This document shows, piece by piece, positions 1-8,726 of a DNA stretch of 10,502 nucleotides. The stretch is taken from positions 4,429 through 14,930 of the forward strand of contig DOOK01000359.1 of NCBI GenBank assembly GCA_003512805.1. The letters are read 5' to 3'. The notes under the pieces are model-generated. The model was given only the letters and a program-made list of their open reading frames with translations. It was not told the DNA's origin and did no database searches. Source of the DNA: Erwinia sp. (GTDB lineage Bacteria; Pseudomonadota; Gammaproteobacteria; Enterobacterales; Enterobacteriaceae). The position numbers and the translations under genes are program-made. Within the stretch, counting starts at the first letter, position 1. The number at the start of each line of letters is the position of its first letter.

Positions 1-353
1 CGCTGCTGGGTCGTAACCTCCAGCTTAGCGCCGTGTTCGCCTATAACGACAGCATGGCCGCCGGGGCGCTGGCTGCGTTGAAAGACAACGGCATTGCGGT
101 GCCGCAGCAGCTGTCGGTGATTGGCTTTGATGACATCCCTATTTCGCGTTACACCGATCCGCAGCTGACCACTGTCCGTTATCCTATTGTTTCCATGGCT
201 AAACTGGCGACCGAGCTGGCGCTGAAAGGCGCGGCGGGCCTGCTGGATGAGTCAGCAGGCCACTGCTTTATGCCCACGCTGGTGCGTCGGCATTCCGTCG
301 CCATCTGCCAAAGTGTGGCGGCGATCACTATACGCAACGATACCGCCATGTAA
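1..353 (+). CDS. galS: GalS, galactose-responsive LacI-family repressor of the mgl operon (3' end only)
   Basis: Partial gene: the 5' end lies outside the window. The reading frame is open from base 3 and gives 116 codons up to the TAA at 351-353. The translation includes [40 protein letters not shown] and [14 protein letters not shown], which are diagnostic of the periplasmic-binding-protein-like sensor domain of GalR/GalS proteins. The match to E. coli GalS is close, including the final [10 protein letters not shown] segment. The helix-turn-helix domain is outside the window. GalS is known to be a dimeric repressor (isorepressor of GalR) that binds D-galactose or D-fucose and controls mgl. 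It lies immediately upstream of mglB in the same orientation, as in E. coli. The last residues (about 15) diverge, which is normal for this family. The GalR paralogue is less likely because of the mgl neighbours. Confidence 0.95.
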   Translation, partial: LLGRNLQLSAVFAYNDSMAAGALAALKDNGIAVPQQLSVIGFDDIPISRYTDPQLTTVRYPIVSMAKLATELALKGAAGLLDESAGHCFMPTLVRRHSVAICQSVAAITIRNDTAM

Positions 354-363
354 CCGTTTTCAA
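348..363. promoter_or_regulatory. GalR/GalS-type operator of the mgl operon
   Basis: The 16-mer ATGTAACCGTTTTCAA fits the known GalR/GalS operator consensus GTGTAANCGNTTNCAC at every defined position except the two outermost bases. It overlaps the galS stop codon (TAA at 351-353) and abuts the CRP site just downstream, the arrangement expected for repression of mgl by GalS. Occupancy is inferred from sequence only. Confidence 0.75.
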
Positions 364-365
364 TC

Positions 366-381
366 CGTGAGTAAGTTCACA
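366..381. promoter_or_regulatory. CRP (cAMP receptor protein) site of the mgl promoter
   Basis: CGTGA-N6-TCACA differs by one base from the CRP consensus core TGTGA-N6-TCACA. Its centre (373.5) lies exactly 41.5 bases upstream of a start site at about 415, which is the class II activator position known for E. coli mgl. It starts three bases after the GalS-type operator, so repressor and activator would sit side by side. Confidence 0.75.
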
Positions 382-402
382 GTTAATTAACATCTGCTTC
401 AC

Positions 403-415
403 TAAGATGGCCGTG
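403..415 (+). promoter_or_regulatory. mgl promoter, -10 element and predicted start site
   Basis: TAAGAT at 403-408 matches four of six bases of TATAAT and predicts a transcription start near 415. There is no good -35 hexamer, as expected for a CRP-dependent class II promoter. The call depends on the spacing to the CRP site; the start base itself is inferred. Confidence 0.5.
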
Positions 416-453
416 CCTGGCCGGGACAGAATAACAACACGGTCCGGCCGCAC
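413..453 (+). other. 5' leader hairpin of the mgl mRNA
   Basis: GTGC (413-416) can pair with GCAC (450-453), and GGCCGG (419-424) with CCGGCC (444-449), with AC/GT pairing further in and small bulges on the left arm. This gives a GC-rich stem starting almost at the predicted mRNA 5' end and stopping about 25 bases before the mglB ribosome binding site (GGAGAG, 479-484). It has no T-tract, so it does not look like a terminator. A role in mRNA stability is a guess. Confidence 0.45.
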
Positions 454-488
454 ACGCATACCGACCCTACACAGAACCGGAGAGAACA

Positions 489-1481
489 ATGAAGAAGGCA
501 TTCACCCTCACTGCCCTGGTTGCCAGCATGATGTTTGGCGCAACGGCGCAGGCTGCCGATACCCGCATTGGCGTAACCATCTATAAATATGACGATAACT
601 TTATGTCCGTTGTGCGCAAGGATATCGAGAAGGAAGCGAAAAACAGCAGCGGTATTCAGCTGTTAATGAACGATTCGCAGAACAGCCAGTCAACGCAAAA
701 CGATCAGGTTGACGTCATGGTAGCAAAAGGGGTGAAAGCGCTGGCGATTAACCTTGTCGACCCGGCGGCCGCCGCGGTCGTGATCAGCAAAGCCAAAGCC
801 AACGACATTCCCATTGTTTTCTTCAACAAAGAGCCTTCCGCTAAGGCCCTGGCCAGCTACGAAAAAGCCTATTATGTTGGCACCGATTCCAAAGAGTCCG
901 GCGTCAAGCAGGGCGAGCTGATCGAGAAACACTGGAAAGCCAATCCAAACTGGGATCTGAATAAAGACGGCGTAGTGCAGTTTGTGCTGCTGAAAGGCGA
1001 ACCGGGCCATCCGGATGCCGAAGCGCGTACCAAATACGTTATCGATACCCTGAACAAAGACGGGCTGAAAACCCAGCAGCTGCATCTGGATACCGCTATG
1101 TGGGACACCGCCCAGGCGAAAGACAAGATGGACGCGTGGCTCTCCGGCCCGAACGGCAACAAAATCGAAGTGGTTATCGCCAACAACGATGCGATGGCAA
1201 TGGGTGCGGTAGAAGCGCTGAAAGCGCATAACAAAACCTCCGTACCAGTATTTGGCGTGGATGCCCTGCCAGAAGCGCTGGCGATGGTGAAATCAGGCGC
1301 GATGGAAGGCACCGTGTTGAACGATGCGGAAAACCAGGCAAAAGCCACGTTTGATATGGCGAAAAACCTCGCGGCGGGCAAACCGGCAACCGAAGGCACT
1401 AACTACAAGCTGGAAGGCAAAGTGGTACGTGTAGCCTACGTCCCGGTCGACAAAGAGAATCTTGCTCAGTTTAGTAAATAA
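489..1481 (+). CDS. mglB: D-galactose/D-glucose/methyl-galactoside periplasmic binding protein
   Basis: A 330-residue protein (E. coli MglB is 332). It captures galactose or glucose in the periplasm, delivers it to the MglA/MglC transporter, and presents the ligand to the Trg chemoreceptor. Residues 1-22 form a signal peptide (MKK, hydrophobic core, AQA cleavage), so the mature protein starts [16 protein letters not shown]. The sugar-site residues known from the E. coli structure are present: D36 and F38 in YDDNF, H174, D176 and R180 in GHPDAEAR, W205, N233, D258 and N278. The calcium loop is visible as D156-x-N158-x-D160-x-x-x-Q164, with E227 as the distal ligand. The start codon follows GGAGAG at 479-484. 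It is the first gene of mglBAC, and a hairpin cluster separates it from mglA. Confidence 0.98.
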   Translation: MKKAFTLTALVASMMFGATAQAADTRIGVTIYKYDDNFMSVVRKDIEKEAKNSSGIQLLMNDSQNSQSTQNDQVDVMVAKGVKALAINLVDPAAAAVVISKAKANDIPIVFFNKEPSAKALASYEKAYYVGTDSKESGVKQGELIEKHWKANPNWDLNKDGVVQFVLLKGEPGHPDAEARTKYVIDTLNKDGLKTQQLHLDTAMWDTAQAKDKMDAWLSGPNGNKIEVVIANNDAMAMGAVEALKAHNKTSVPVFGVDALPEALAMVKSGAMEGTVLNDAENQAKATFDMAKNLAAGKPATEGTNYKLEGKVVRVAYVPVDKENLAQFSK

Positions 1482-1488
1482 GTCTTTC

Positions 1489-1548
1489 CGGACGCACTCG
1501 CGTCCGTTACCGGACCCGTCGCAGAACGGGTCCGATCGTAAAACGATC
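1489..1548 (+). repeat. three tandem hairpins between mglB and mglA
   Basis: Three perfect stem-loops follow one another in the 81-base gap. CGGACGC/GCGTCCG has a 4-base loop (1489-1506). CGGACCCGT/ACGGGTCCG has a 6-base loop (1511-1534). GATCGT/ACGATC has a 3-base loop (1534-1548). None is followed by a T-run, so they are not ordinary intrinsic terminators. The first two share the arm core CGGAC/GTCCG and could pair alternatively. Structures at this place could protect the 3' end of the mglB message and so give more binding protein than transporter; that role is inferred. The mglA start lies 14 bases after the last stem. Confidence 0.75.
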
Positions 1549-1562
1549 CGCCAGGTAGAATT

Positions 1563-3071
1563 ATGAGCAGCGATCAGGGGCAGTATCTGCTGGAAATGAC
1601 TAACGTCAGCAAATCCTTTCCGGGCGTAAAGGCGTTAGATAACGTTAATTTGAAAATCCGTCCCCATTCGGTTCACGCGTTGATGGGTGAAAACGGCGCG
1701 GGCAAGTCAACTTTATTAAAATGCCTGTTTGGTATTTATAGCAAAGACACGGGAAGCATTCTTTTTCAGGGCAAAGAAATTGATTTTAAAAGCTCCAAAG
1801 AGGCGTTAGAAAACGGCGTCTCAATGGTGCATCAGGAATTAAACCTGGTTTTACAACGCACGGTCATGGATAACATGTGGCTGGGCCGCTATCCGCGAAA
1901 AGGCTTTTTCGTCGACCAGGAGAAAATGTACAAAGATACCAAAGCCATTTTCGAAGAGCTTGATATCGATATCGATCCGCGCGACAAAGTTATTAACCTT
2001 TCCGTTTCGCAGATGCAGATGATAGAGATTGCCAAGGCATTCTCCTACGATGCCAAAATTGTGATTATGGACGAGCCGACCTCTTCATTAACGGAAAAAG
2101 AAGTGAACCATCTGTTCACTATTATCCGTAAATTAAAAGATCGCGGCTGCGGTATCGTTTATATCTCTCACAAGATGGAAGAGATTTTCCAGCTCTGCGA
2201 TGAAATTACTATTCTGCGCGACGGACAATGGATCGCTACCCAGCCGTTGGAAGGGCTGGATATGGATAAGATCATCTCCATGATGGTGGGCCGTTCGCTG
2301 AACCAGCGCTTCCCGGACAAAAGCAACGTGCCCGGCGAAACCATTTTGGAGGTGCGTAATCTTACCTCGCTGCGCCAGCCGTCTATTCGCGATATCTCAT
2401 TCGATTTGCGCAAAGGTGAAATCCTTGGCGTGGCCGGTCTGGTAGGCGCCAAACGAACGGATATTGTGGAAACACTGTTTGGCATCCGCGAAAAGTCTGG
2501 CGGCACTATTAAGCTGCACGGCAAAAAAATCAATAATAACTCGGCTAATGAAGCGATTAATCACGGCTTTGCGCTGGTGACGGAAGAGCGACGCGCCACG
2601 GGTATTTATGCTTATCTTGATATCGGCTTTAACTCGCTGATTTCAAATATCCGCAAATATAAAAACTCGATTGGCCTGCTGGATAACAACCGCATGAAAA
2701 GCGATACCCAATGGGTTATTGATGCCATGCGGGTAAAAACACCAGGACATGCCACTTCTATCGGTTCGCTTTCGGGCGGCAACCAGCAGAAAGTGATTAT
2801 TGGCCGGTGGTTGTTAACTCAGCCGGAAATATTAATGCTGGACGAGCCAACGCGCGGTATCGACGTTGGTGCAAAGTTTGAAATTTATCAGTTGATTTCC
2901 GATCTGGCGAAAAAAGAGAAGGGCATCATTATTATCTCTTCCGAAATGCCGGAACTGCTGGGCATTACCGACAGGATCCTGGTCATGAGTAACGGCATGG
3001 TTGCAGGCATTGTCGAAACAAAAACTACCACGCAAAACGAAATATTACGTTTAGCATCCAAGCACCTTTAA
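1563..3071 (+). CDS. mglA: galactose/methyl-galactoside ABC importer, ATP-binding subunit
   Basis: A 502-residue cytoplasmic ATPase (E. coli MglA about 506) with two fused nucleotide-binding domains, typical of sugar importers of the Mgl/Rbs/Ara type. The N-terminal domain has Walker [10 protein letters not shown] (42-50), Q-loop Q91, a signature at LSVSQ (146-150), Walker B IVIMDE (166-171) and switch H203. The C-terminal domain has a degenerate Walker A, GLVGAKRT (292-299), a canonical signature LSGGNQQK (403-410) and Walker B ILMLDE (423-428). Its H-loop position reads SSEMPE instead of His, as is usual for the second domain in this family. ATP hydrolysis at the complete site powers import through MglC. 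The upstream SD is weak (CCAGGTAGAA before ATG). Codons look visibly more A/T-rich than in mglB or cdd, especially in the first half. Confidence 0.97.
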   Translation: MSSDQGQYLLEMTNVSKSFPGVKALDNVNLKIRPHSVHALMGENGAGKSTLLKCLFGIYSKDTGSILFQGKEIDFKSSKEALENGVSMVHQELNLVLQRTVMDNMWLGRYPRKGFFVDQEKMYKDTKAIFEELDIDIDPRDKVINLSVSQMQMIEIAKAFSYDAKIVIMDEPTSSLTEKEVNHLFTIIRKLKDRGCGIVYISHKMEEIFQLCDEITILRDGQWIATQPLEGLDMDKIISMMVGRSLNQRFPDKSNVPGETILEVRNLTSLRQPSIRDISFDLRKGEILGVAGLVGAKRTDIVETLFGIREKSGGTIKLHGKKINNNSANEAINHGFALVTEERRATGIYAYLDIGFNSLISNIRKYKNSIGLLDNNRMKSDTQWVIDAMRVKTPGHATSIGSLSGGNQQKVIIGRWLLTQPEILMLDEPTRGIDVGAKFEIYQLISDLAKKEKGIIIISSEMPELLGITDRILVMSNGMVAGIVETKTTTQNEILRLASKHL

Positions 3072-3088
3072 TGAGGTAAGGGCTGTCC

Positions 3089-4099
3089 ATGAATGCTGTG
3101 AATAAGAAGAATGCGCTCACCTGGCTGAAAGAAGGTGGCATCTACGTTGTGTTGCTGGTTTTGCTGGCAATTATTATTTTCCAGGATCCCACGTTTTTAA
3201 GCCTGATGAACCTGAGTAACATTTTAACTCAGTCCTCCGTGCGTATTATTATTGCGCTTGGTGTGGCCGGGTTGATTGTAACGCAGGGTACCGACCTCTC
3301 CGCCGGTCGTCAGGTTGGTCTGGCTGCTGTGGTGGCGGCGACGCTGTTGCAGGCTATGGATAACGCCAACAAGGTGTTTCCACATATGGATACCGTGCCG
3401 ATCCCGCTGGTCATCCTGATTGTTTGTGTCGTCGGCGGCCTGATTGGCCTGATCAACGGCGTGATTATTGCCTATCTGAAGGTGACGCCTTTTATCACCA
3501 CGCTGGGCACGATGATTATCGTTTACGGCATTAACTCGCTTTATTACGACTATGTAGGCGCTTCGCCAATCGCCGGGTTCGATGAGAAATTTTCGACCTT
3601 TGCGCAGGGCTTTATTCGCATGGGCGATTTCAAGCTCTCCTACATTACTTTCTATGCGGCTATTGCTATCTTCTTTGTCTGGATCCTGTGGAATAAGACC
3701 CGCTTCGGCAAAAATATTTTTGCTATCGGCGGCAATCCGGAAGCCGCAAAAGTGTCAGGCGTGAATGTTAACTTCAACCTGATCCTGATTTATGCACTTT
3801 CCGGCGTGTTCTACGCCTTCGGTGGGATGCTGGAAGCGGGACGCATTGGCTCGGCAACCAATAACCTGGGCTTTATGTACGAACTGGATGCGATTGCAGC
3901 CTGTGTGGTGGGCGGCGTCTCCTTTGCCGGCGGCGTCGGCACCGTAGCCGGGGTGGTCACGGGCGTGCTGATTTTCACCGTCATCAACTACGGGCTGACC
4001 TATATCGGCGTTAACCCTTACTGGCAGTACATCATCAAAGGCGGCATCATTATTTTCGCCGTGGCGTTGGACTCTTTAAAATACGCCCGTAAAAAGTAG
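3089..4099 (+). CDS. mglC: galactose/methyl-galactoside ABC importer, membrane permease
   Basis: A 336-residue inner-membrane protein, the same length as E. coli MglC. It is hydrophobic throughout, with roughly eight to ten membrane segments, for example around residues 18-31, 53-66, 105-130, 185-201, 231-247 and 285-302. BPD_transp_2 family hallmarks are GTDLSAGRQVG (67-77), GGNPEAAKVSGVNV (214-227; the cytoplasmic loop expected to contact MglA) and GGVSFAGGVGT (275-285). It forms the channel through which MglB-delivered sugar passes. It starts 17 bases after the mglA stop, with TAAGGG (3077-3082) six bases before the ATG, so it is translated from the same message. It is the last gene of the operon; the shared terminator follows within 20 bases. 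Confidence 0.97.
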   Translation: MNAVNKKNALTWLKEGGIYVVLLVLLAIIIFQDPTFLSLMNLSNILTQSSVRIIIALGVAGLIVTQGTDLSAGRQVGLAAVVAATLLQAMDNANKVFPHMDTVPIPLVILIVCVVGGLIGLINGVIIAYLKVTPFITTLGTMIIVYGINSLYYDYVGASPIAGFDEKFSTFAQGFIRMGDFKLSYITFYAAIAIFFVWILWNKTRFGKNIFAIGGNPEAAKVSGVNVNFNLILIYALSGVFYAFGGMLEAGRIGSATNNLGFMYELDAIAACVVGGVSFAGGVGTVAGVVTGVLIFTVINYGLTYIGVNPYWQYIIKGGIIIFAVALDSLKYARKK

Positions 4100-4114
4100 T
4101 CTTTCCCTGCAAAG

Positions 4115-4138
4115 AAAGGCCAGCCCGGCTGGCCTTTT
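4115..4138. terminator. bidirectional intrinsic terminator between mglC and the SDR gene
   Basis: AAAGGCCAGC-CCG-GCTGGCCTTTT forms a perfect stem. The plus-strand RNA ends in TTTT (4135-4138) and terminates mglBAC. The minus-strand RNA reads the same stem followed by TTTCTTT and can terminate the convergent dehydrogenase gene, whose stop codon is only eight bases away. Confidence 0.88.
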
Positions 4139-4146
4139 CCCTTCTG

Positions 4147-4899
4147 TCAGAACTGTACGCCTTTGGTCAGCCCACCATCTACCAGCAGATTAGCGCCGGT
4201 AGTAAAACTTGCCGCCTCGCTGGCCAAAAAGACCGTGGCTTTGGCCACTTCCTGCGGCGTCGCCATCCGTCCCAGCGGGTTCGCCGCCAGGCATTTAGCA
4301 AAAGTTTCCGGCTGGTTGCGTTCGATATCCCCCCAAACCCCTTCACTGAAATAGACGTTGCCCGGCGACACGGTATTCACACGGATGCCGTCTGCCGCGT
4401 GGCGTTCCGATAAGGTTTTGCCGTAATGGATCAGGGCCGCTTTCATAATGCCGTAAGGCTCGGCAAACATATCGACCTCGCGTCCTGCTACGCTGGATAT
4501 TAGTACGATGGCGGCCGCCGGGGAGTTTTTCAGGTAAGGAAGGGCGGCCTGAACCAGCGTGACTGTGCCCATCAGATCGGTATCGAAGGCCTTACGCCAC
4601 ACGGCAGGGTCATTGCCGGCCGCCAGCGCGCTGACGTTAGGCACAATAATATCCAGGCCGCCGAGCCGGGTTGCCGCGTCCTTAATCCAGGTTTGCATCT
4701 GCTCGGGAGAGGTGACATCGACCGCCGTGCCGTGGGCGCGTGAACCCAATGCCTGCTGCGCTTCCTGTACGCCTTCCGCGCCGCGTGCGCAGAACTCGAC
4801 GCGTGCGCCCTCGGCAAGAAAGCATTCTACAATCGCTCGTCCAATGCCGCGCGAGCCGCCGCTGACCAGTACACGACGATCTTTCAAATTCAGATCCAT
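4147..4899 (-). CDS. short-chain dehydrogenase/reductase (classical SDR), substrate unknown
   Basis: A 250-residue soluble protein of the classical SDR fold. The nucleotide-binding turn is GGSRGIG (14-20), the structural NxxA motif is NVSA (88-91), and the catalytic residues are S136 (ISSVAG), Y149 and K153 (YGIMK). The C-terminus has TGANLLVDGG, typical of FabG-like enzymes. Arg17 in the GxxxGxG turn often accompanies NADP(H) preference. Aligned by spacing to E. coli FabG (S138, Y151, K155, N110), the tetrad Asn position is Asp108 here (TDLMGT). An SD, AGGAGAG, lies a few bases before the ATG. It sits 75 bases downstream of sanA on the same strand, and I see no terminator between them. It stands where E. 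coli has yeiS-preT-preA. The substrate cannot be deduced; a FabG-like or sugar/polyol dehydrogenase role are options. Confidence 0.88.
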   Translation of the reverse strand: MDLNLKDRRVLVSGGSRGIGRAIVECFLAEGARVEFCARGAEGVQEAQQALGSRAHGTAVDVTSPEQMQTWIKDAATRLGGLDIIVPNVSALAAGNDPAVWRKAFDTDLMGTVTLVQAALPYLKNSPAAAIVLISSVAGREVDMFAEPYGIMKAALIHYGKTLSERHAADGIRVNTVSPGNVYFSEGVWGDIERNQPETFAKCLAANPLGRMATPQEVAKATVFLASEAASFTTGANLLVDGGLTKGVQF

Positions 4900-4974
4900 T
4901 TGTCTCTCCTGTTAACGTTTAGTGATTTATTCGGGGAGACAGACTGACAGAAGAAGAGGGCAGGTTTATAACAA

Positions 4975-5805
<831 letters not shown>

Positions 5806-5929
5806 TCAGACTGAAGCCCAAAAGGTGGCTCAAGGCTACTGTACCCGGCGAGGTGAAGCAAGCGGCAGCGCACCGGCTGGCGTCTTTTTGCACAAAATCC
5901 CGATGAGGTCTGATAAGGCGAAGCGGAAA

Positions 5930-5961
5930 AGCAAGAATAACCGGGCGCGTGGCGCGCCCGG
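5930..5961 (-). terminator. intrinsic terminator of maeA
   Basis: CCGGGCGCG (5941-5949) and CGCGCCCGG (5953-5961) form a perfect 9-bp GC stem with a 3-base loop. Read on the minus strand it is followed by TTATTCTTGCTTTT, a T-rich tail. It begins nine bases after the maeA stop codon and separates maeA from sanA. Confidence 0.85.
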
Positions 5962-5970
5962 TCAGCGTGA

Positions 5971-7668
5971 TCAGATAGAAGTCCGACGGTAGTTACGGTA
6001 CTGCGGCAGCCAGAAATTGGCGGCAATCGCTTTAGACAGCACGTCTTCCGAGGTGACAACCGCCACGCCCGCCAGCTGCGCTGCCTTACCAACGGCCATC
6101 GCAATGACTTTCGATACGCCCTGGATATCTTTCACTTCCGGCAGTACCGGGCCGACGCCGTCGTTAACCAACGGCGAGCAGTCTGCCAGCGCGCGGCTGG
6201 CCGCCATCAGCATACTGTCGGTCACCCGGGTCGCACCGGAAGCGATAACGCCCAGGCCAATGCCGGGGAAGATATAAGAGTTATTGCACTGCGCGATAGG
6301 GAAAGTCTGCTCTTTCCAGATAACCGGCGCAAACGGGCTGCCGGTCGCGACCAGCGCAGCGCCCTCTGTCCACGTCATAATATCCTGCGGCGTCGCTTCC
6401 ACGCGGGAAGTCGGATTGGAAAGCGGCATCACGATTGGGCGCGCGCAGTGTTTGTGCATTTCGCGAATAATCTCTTCGCTGAACAGGCCCGGCTGGCCGG
6501 AAACGCCAATCAGAATATCCGGGCGTGCGTTGCGTACCACGTCCAGGAGTGACAGGGAATCGGAGCTGGAATCCCAGCCGGCCAGACTCTCACTTTTCTG
6601 CACCAGCTTGCTCTGGAAGTTGAGCAGGTTGGGCTGCTTGTCGGTAAGCAGGCCGAAACGATCCACCATAAAGACGCGCGCGCGGGCTTCTTCGTCGCTC
6701 AGGCCTTCTGATTTCATCTGCGCAATAATCTGTTCGGCGATGCCGCAACCGGCGGAACCGGCGCCCAGGAACACCACTTTCTGCTCGCTCATTTTGCTGC
6801 CCGCCGCGCGACTGGCAGCGATTAACGTCCCCAGCGTGACGGCGGCAGTGCCCTGAATATCGTCGTTAAAGCAGCAGACTTCATCACGATAGCGCTCCAG
6901 CAGCGGCATCGCATTTTTCTGGGCGAAATCTTCAAACTGCAGCAGCACGTTCGGCCAGCGGCTCTTCACTGCCTGAATAAACTCGTTAACGAAGTTGTCG
7001 TATTCTTCACCGGTAATACGCGGATGGCGCCAGCCCATATAAAGCGGGTCGTTCAGCAGCTGTTGGTTATTGGTGCCGACATCCAGCACCACCGGCAGCG
7101 TATAGGCCGGGCTGATGCCGCCGCAGGCGGTATACAGCGACAGCTTACCGATAGGAATGCCCATGCCTCCGATGCCCTGGTCGCCCAGGCCAAGGATGCG
7201 CTCGCCATCGGTGACCACAATCACTTTGACGTTCTGCTTAGTCGCGTTTTGCAGCATATCTTCAATGCTGGCGCGATTTGGGTAGGAGATAAACAGCCCG
7301 CGCGCCCGACGATAGATTTCAGAGAAGTGCTCGCAGGCCGCGCCGACGGTCGGGGTATAGATAATCGGCATCATCTCTTCAAGATGATTATCCAGCAGGC
7401 GGTAGAAAAGCGTTTCGTTGGTGTCCTGGATATTACGCAGGTAGACATGCTTGTCATTATCGTTTTTAAAATCCTGAAACTGGCGCCAGGCACGCTGGGC
7501 CTGCTCTTCGATGGTTTCCACCGTTTCAGGCAGCAGGCCGTTCAGGTTAAAATCGTTACGTTCTTCTATAGAGAAGGCGCTGCCCTTATTCAGTAGCGGA
7601 AATTCCAGCAGGATAGGACCAGCGTAGGGAATGTAGAGAGAGCGCTTACTTTCGTAGTCGAGTTCCAT
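5971..7668 (-). CDS. maeA: NAD-dependent malic enzyme (oxaloacetate-decarboxylating)
   Basis: Catalyses oxidative decarboxylation of L-malate to pyruvate, yielding NADH and CO2, linking the TCA cycle to pyruvate during growth on C4 acids. Landmarks (numbering from the chosen start): Y104 in IIYTPTVG, K175 in [11 protein letters not shown], metal ligands E246 and D247 in [10 protein letters not shown] and D270 in FNDDIQGT, dinucleotide-binding GAGSAG (302-307), [13 protein letters not shown] and a C-terminal YRRTSI. These match E. coli MaeA. The frame is open to an ATG at 7734 (587 residues), but the ATG at 7666-7668 gives [18 protein letters not shown] and exactly 565 residues, the E. coli length. 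GTGAG (7679-7683) lies ten bases before this start, and no SD precedes the upstream one. It is a single-gene unit between cdd and sanA. Confidence 0.95.
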   Translation of the reverse strand: MELDYESKRSLYIPYAGPILLEFPLLNKGSAFSIEERNDFNLNGLLPETVETIEEQAQRAWRQFQDFKNDNDKHVYLRNIQDTNETLFYRLLDNHLEEMMPIIYTPTVGAACEHFSEIYRRARGLFISYPNRASIEDMLQNATKQNVKVIVVTDGERILGLGDQGIGGMGIPIGKLSLYTACGGISPAYTLPVVLDVGTNNQQLLNDPLYMGWRHPRITGEEYDNFVNEFIQAVKSRWPNVLLQFEDFAQKNAMPLLERYRDEVCCFNDDIQGTAAVTLGTLIAASRAAGSKMSEQKVVFLGAGSAGCGIAEQIIAQMKSEGLSDEEARARVFMVDRFGLLTDKQPNLLNFQSKLVQKSESLAGWDSSSDSLSLLDVVRNARPDILIGVSGQPGLFSEEIIREMHKHCARPIVMPLSNPTSRVEATPQDIMTWTEGAALVATGSPFAPVIWKEQTFPIAQCNNSYIFPGIGLGVIASGATRVTDSMLMAASRALADCSPLVNDGVGPVLPEVKDIQGVSKVIAMAVGKAAQLAGVAVVTSEDVLSKAIAANFWLPQYRNYRRTSI

Positions 7669-7730
7669 GTAATCAATACTCACTGGGATCGGTAGTGGCC
7701 CAATCCTAAAATAATTCACCCGAAAATACA

Positions 7731-7758
7731 GCATTTGTTAACAGCTTATAACAAATGC
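7731..7758. promoter_or_regulatory. inverted repeat in the maeA promoter/leader region
   Basis: GCATTTGTTA (7731-7740) and TAACAAATGC (7749-7758) are perfect 10-base inverted arms around an 8-base centre. The repeat lies 60-90 bases before the preferred maeA start codon and overlaps the likely -10 region, as expected of a repressor or activator operator. The regulator is unknown. It could alternatively be a leader RNA hairpin. Confidence 0.5.
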
Positions 7759-7775
7759 GGGCATTTTTTTGGCAA
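7748..7775 (-). promoter_or_regulatory. candidate maeA promoter
   Basis: On the minus strand TTGCCA (7775-7770) matches five of six -35 bases. TGTTAT (7753-7748) lies 16 bases downstream and matches four of six -10 bases; TATAAG (7750-7745) is an alternative with a 19-base spacer. The -35 directly follows the T-tract of the cdd terminator, so the two elements are almost fused. The start site is inferred to be near 7740. Confidence 0.4.
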
Positions 7776-7796
7776 TAAAAAGCCAGCCGGCTGGCT
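7776..7796 (-). terminator. intrinsic terminator of cdd
   Basis: The palindrome AGCCAGCCGGCTGGCT (7781-7796) forms a strong stem. The minus-strand transcript continues into TTTTTATTG, a good T-tract. It lies 19 bases beyond the cdd stop codon and immediately before the maeA promoter candidate. Confidence 0.82.
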
Positions 7797-7815
7797 GGCG
7801 AAGCGGTGACCGGAA

Positions 7816-8697
7816 TCAGTACAGCGGCACCGTTTGCAAACTGGCACAGCCGAGCGCCTGAAGCGTCGCGGTGGTCGCCTGACGCTGAATCAGCCGCGCA
7901 TCAGGCGCTTCCGCGAGGACGGCACGCTGAATCTGCAGCACGTCATAGCCTGCCAGATTTAGCAGGATCAGTGCCGCCTGCAGCGGCGGCAGGCTGGGGT
8001 TATAGGCTGCGTTCTCTGCATAGCTGCCGGCAAAAATCGCGCCGTCATCCATTTGCAGCGCTACGCCGCTCAGCGCCTGTGAATAGGGCGCATGGCTACG
8101 GTTAGCGGCCTCCAGTGCCGCTCTGGCCAGCGCGTCGCCGGCGAGGGTCAGGCCATGATCGACCTCGTCCATCAGCAGCGTCTCAATCGCCAGGTCGCGC
8201 GGGCCAAAAGCGTCGGGCAGATAATCGCCCAGCGTTGCCGGTTCGCGTCCTGGCAGATGAATGCGCAAGGCAGTACCGCTGTTCAGCTCGTTCATAAACT
8301 GGCGACAGTGGCCGCAGGGCGTGTAGTTGACGGTAATGGCCTCCAGACCTTTCTCGCCACGCAGCCAGGCGTGGGTTACCGCGCTCTGCTCGGCATGAAC
8401 GGTCTGCTGCATAGTCGCGCCGGAAAATTCCATGTTCGCGCCAAAATAGAGGTGTCCGCTGTTACCGAGCGCCAGTGCGCCAACGTTGAAGCGAGAAAGC
8501 GGTACCACGGCGCAGGCGGCCGCCAGCGGCAACAGAGCAAAAGCGAGTTCCCGATTGTCCAAACCCGTTTCGGTTCTGAGGGCGGCCATTTGCTCAGGGG
8601 TAAAGAAAGCGGAAAAGGTATCGGTCAGGAAAGGCTGTAACGCCGCCTGGAGCGGGGAAGGCAGCGCGGCGAAAGCCGCTTGAAAACGTGGTTGCAT
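7816..8697 (-). CDS. cdd: cytidine deaminase
   Basis: Hydrolytically deaminates cytidine and deoxycytidine to uridine and deoxyuridine in the pyrimidine salvage pathway; a cytosolic zinc enzyme, homodimeric in the enterobacterial long form. The protein has 293 residues (E. coli Cdd 294). The N-terminal catalytic half carries zinc ligand H101 and the proton shuttle E103 in TVHAEQSA, and zinc ligands C128 and C131 in [23 protein letters not shown] and FGANMEF contribute to the nucleoside site. The C-terminal half is the degenerate, non-catalytic deaminase repeat ([34 protein letters not shown]). AGAGAAG lies a few bases before the ATG as a moderate SD. A perfect CRP palindrome sits upstream, consistent with the known CRP/CytR control of E. 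coli cdd, and a terminator follows. Confidence 0.97.
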   Translation of the reverse strand: MQPRFQAAFAALPSPLQAALQPFLTDTFSAFFTPEQMAALRTETGLDNRELAFALLPLAAACAVVPLSRFNVGALALGNSGHLYFGANMEFSGATMQQTVHAEQSAVTHAWLRGEKGLEAITVNYTPCGHCRQFMNELNSGTALRIHLPGREPATLGDYLPDAFGPRDLAIETLLMDEVDHGLTLAGDALARAALEAANRSHAPYSQALSGVALQMDDGAIFAGSYAENAAYNPSLPPLQAALILLNLAGYDVLQIQRAVLAEAPDARLIQRQATTATLQALGCASLQTVPLY

Positions 8698-8726
8698 AGT
8701 GGCTTCTCTTGCATAGTTGGCCGCTT

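Noticed and set aside
690..1399. Long minus-strand open frames inside mglB
   Set aside because: Antisense shadows of a strongly conserved gene. The translations are low in recognisable motifs, and no start signals are present.
4900..4974. Possible dedicated promoter for the SDR gene
   Set aside because: Several AT-rich hexamers exist (for example GAATAA on the minus strand) but none pairs with a credible -35 at 16-18 bases; co-transcription with sanA is equally likely.
5881..5940. REP-like fragment (GGTCTGATAAGGCGAAGC) upstream of sanA
   Set aside because: Only a half-element is present, with no matching inverted partner, so a repetitive extragenic palindrome cannot be supported.
6017..7596. 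Plus-strand open frames opposite maeA (up to 190 codons)
   Set aside because: Antisense to a fully conserved malic enzyme, a common effect of GC-biased third positions. No domain is recognisable.
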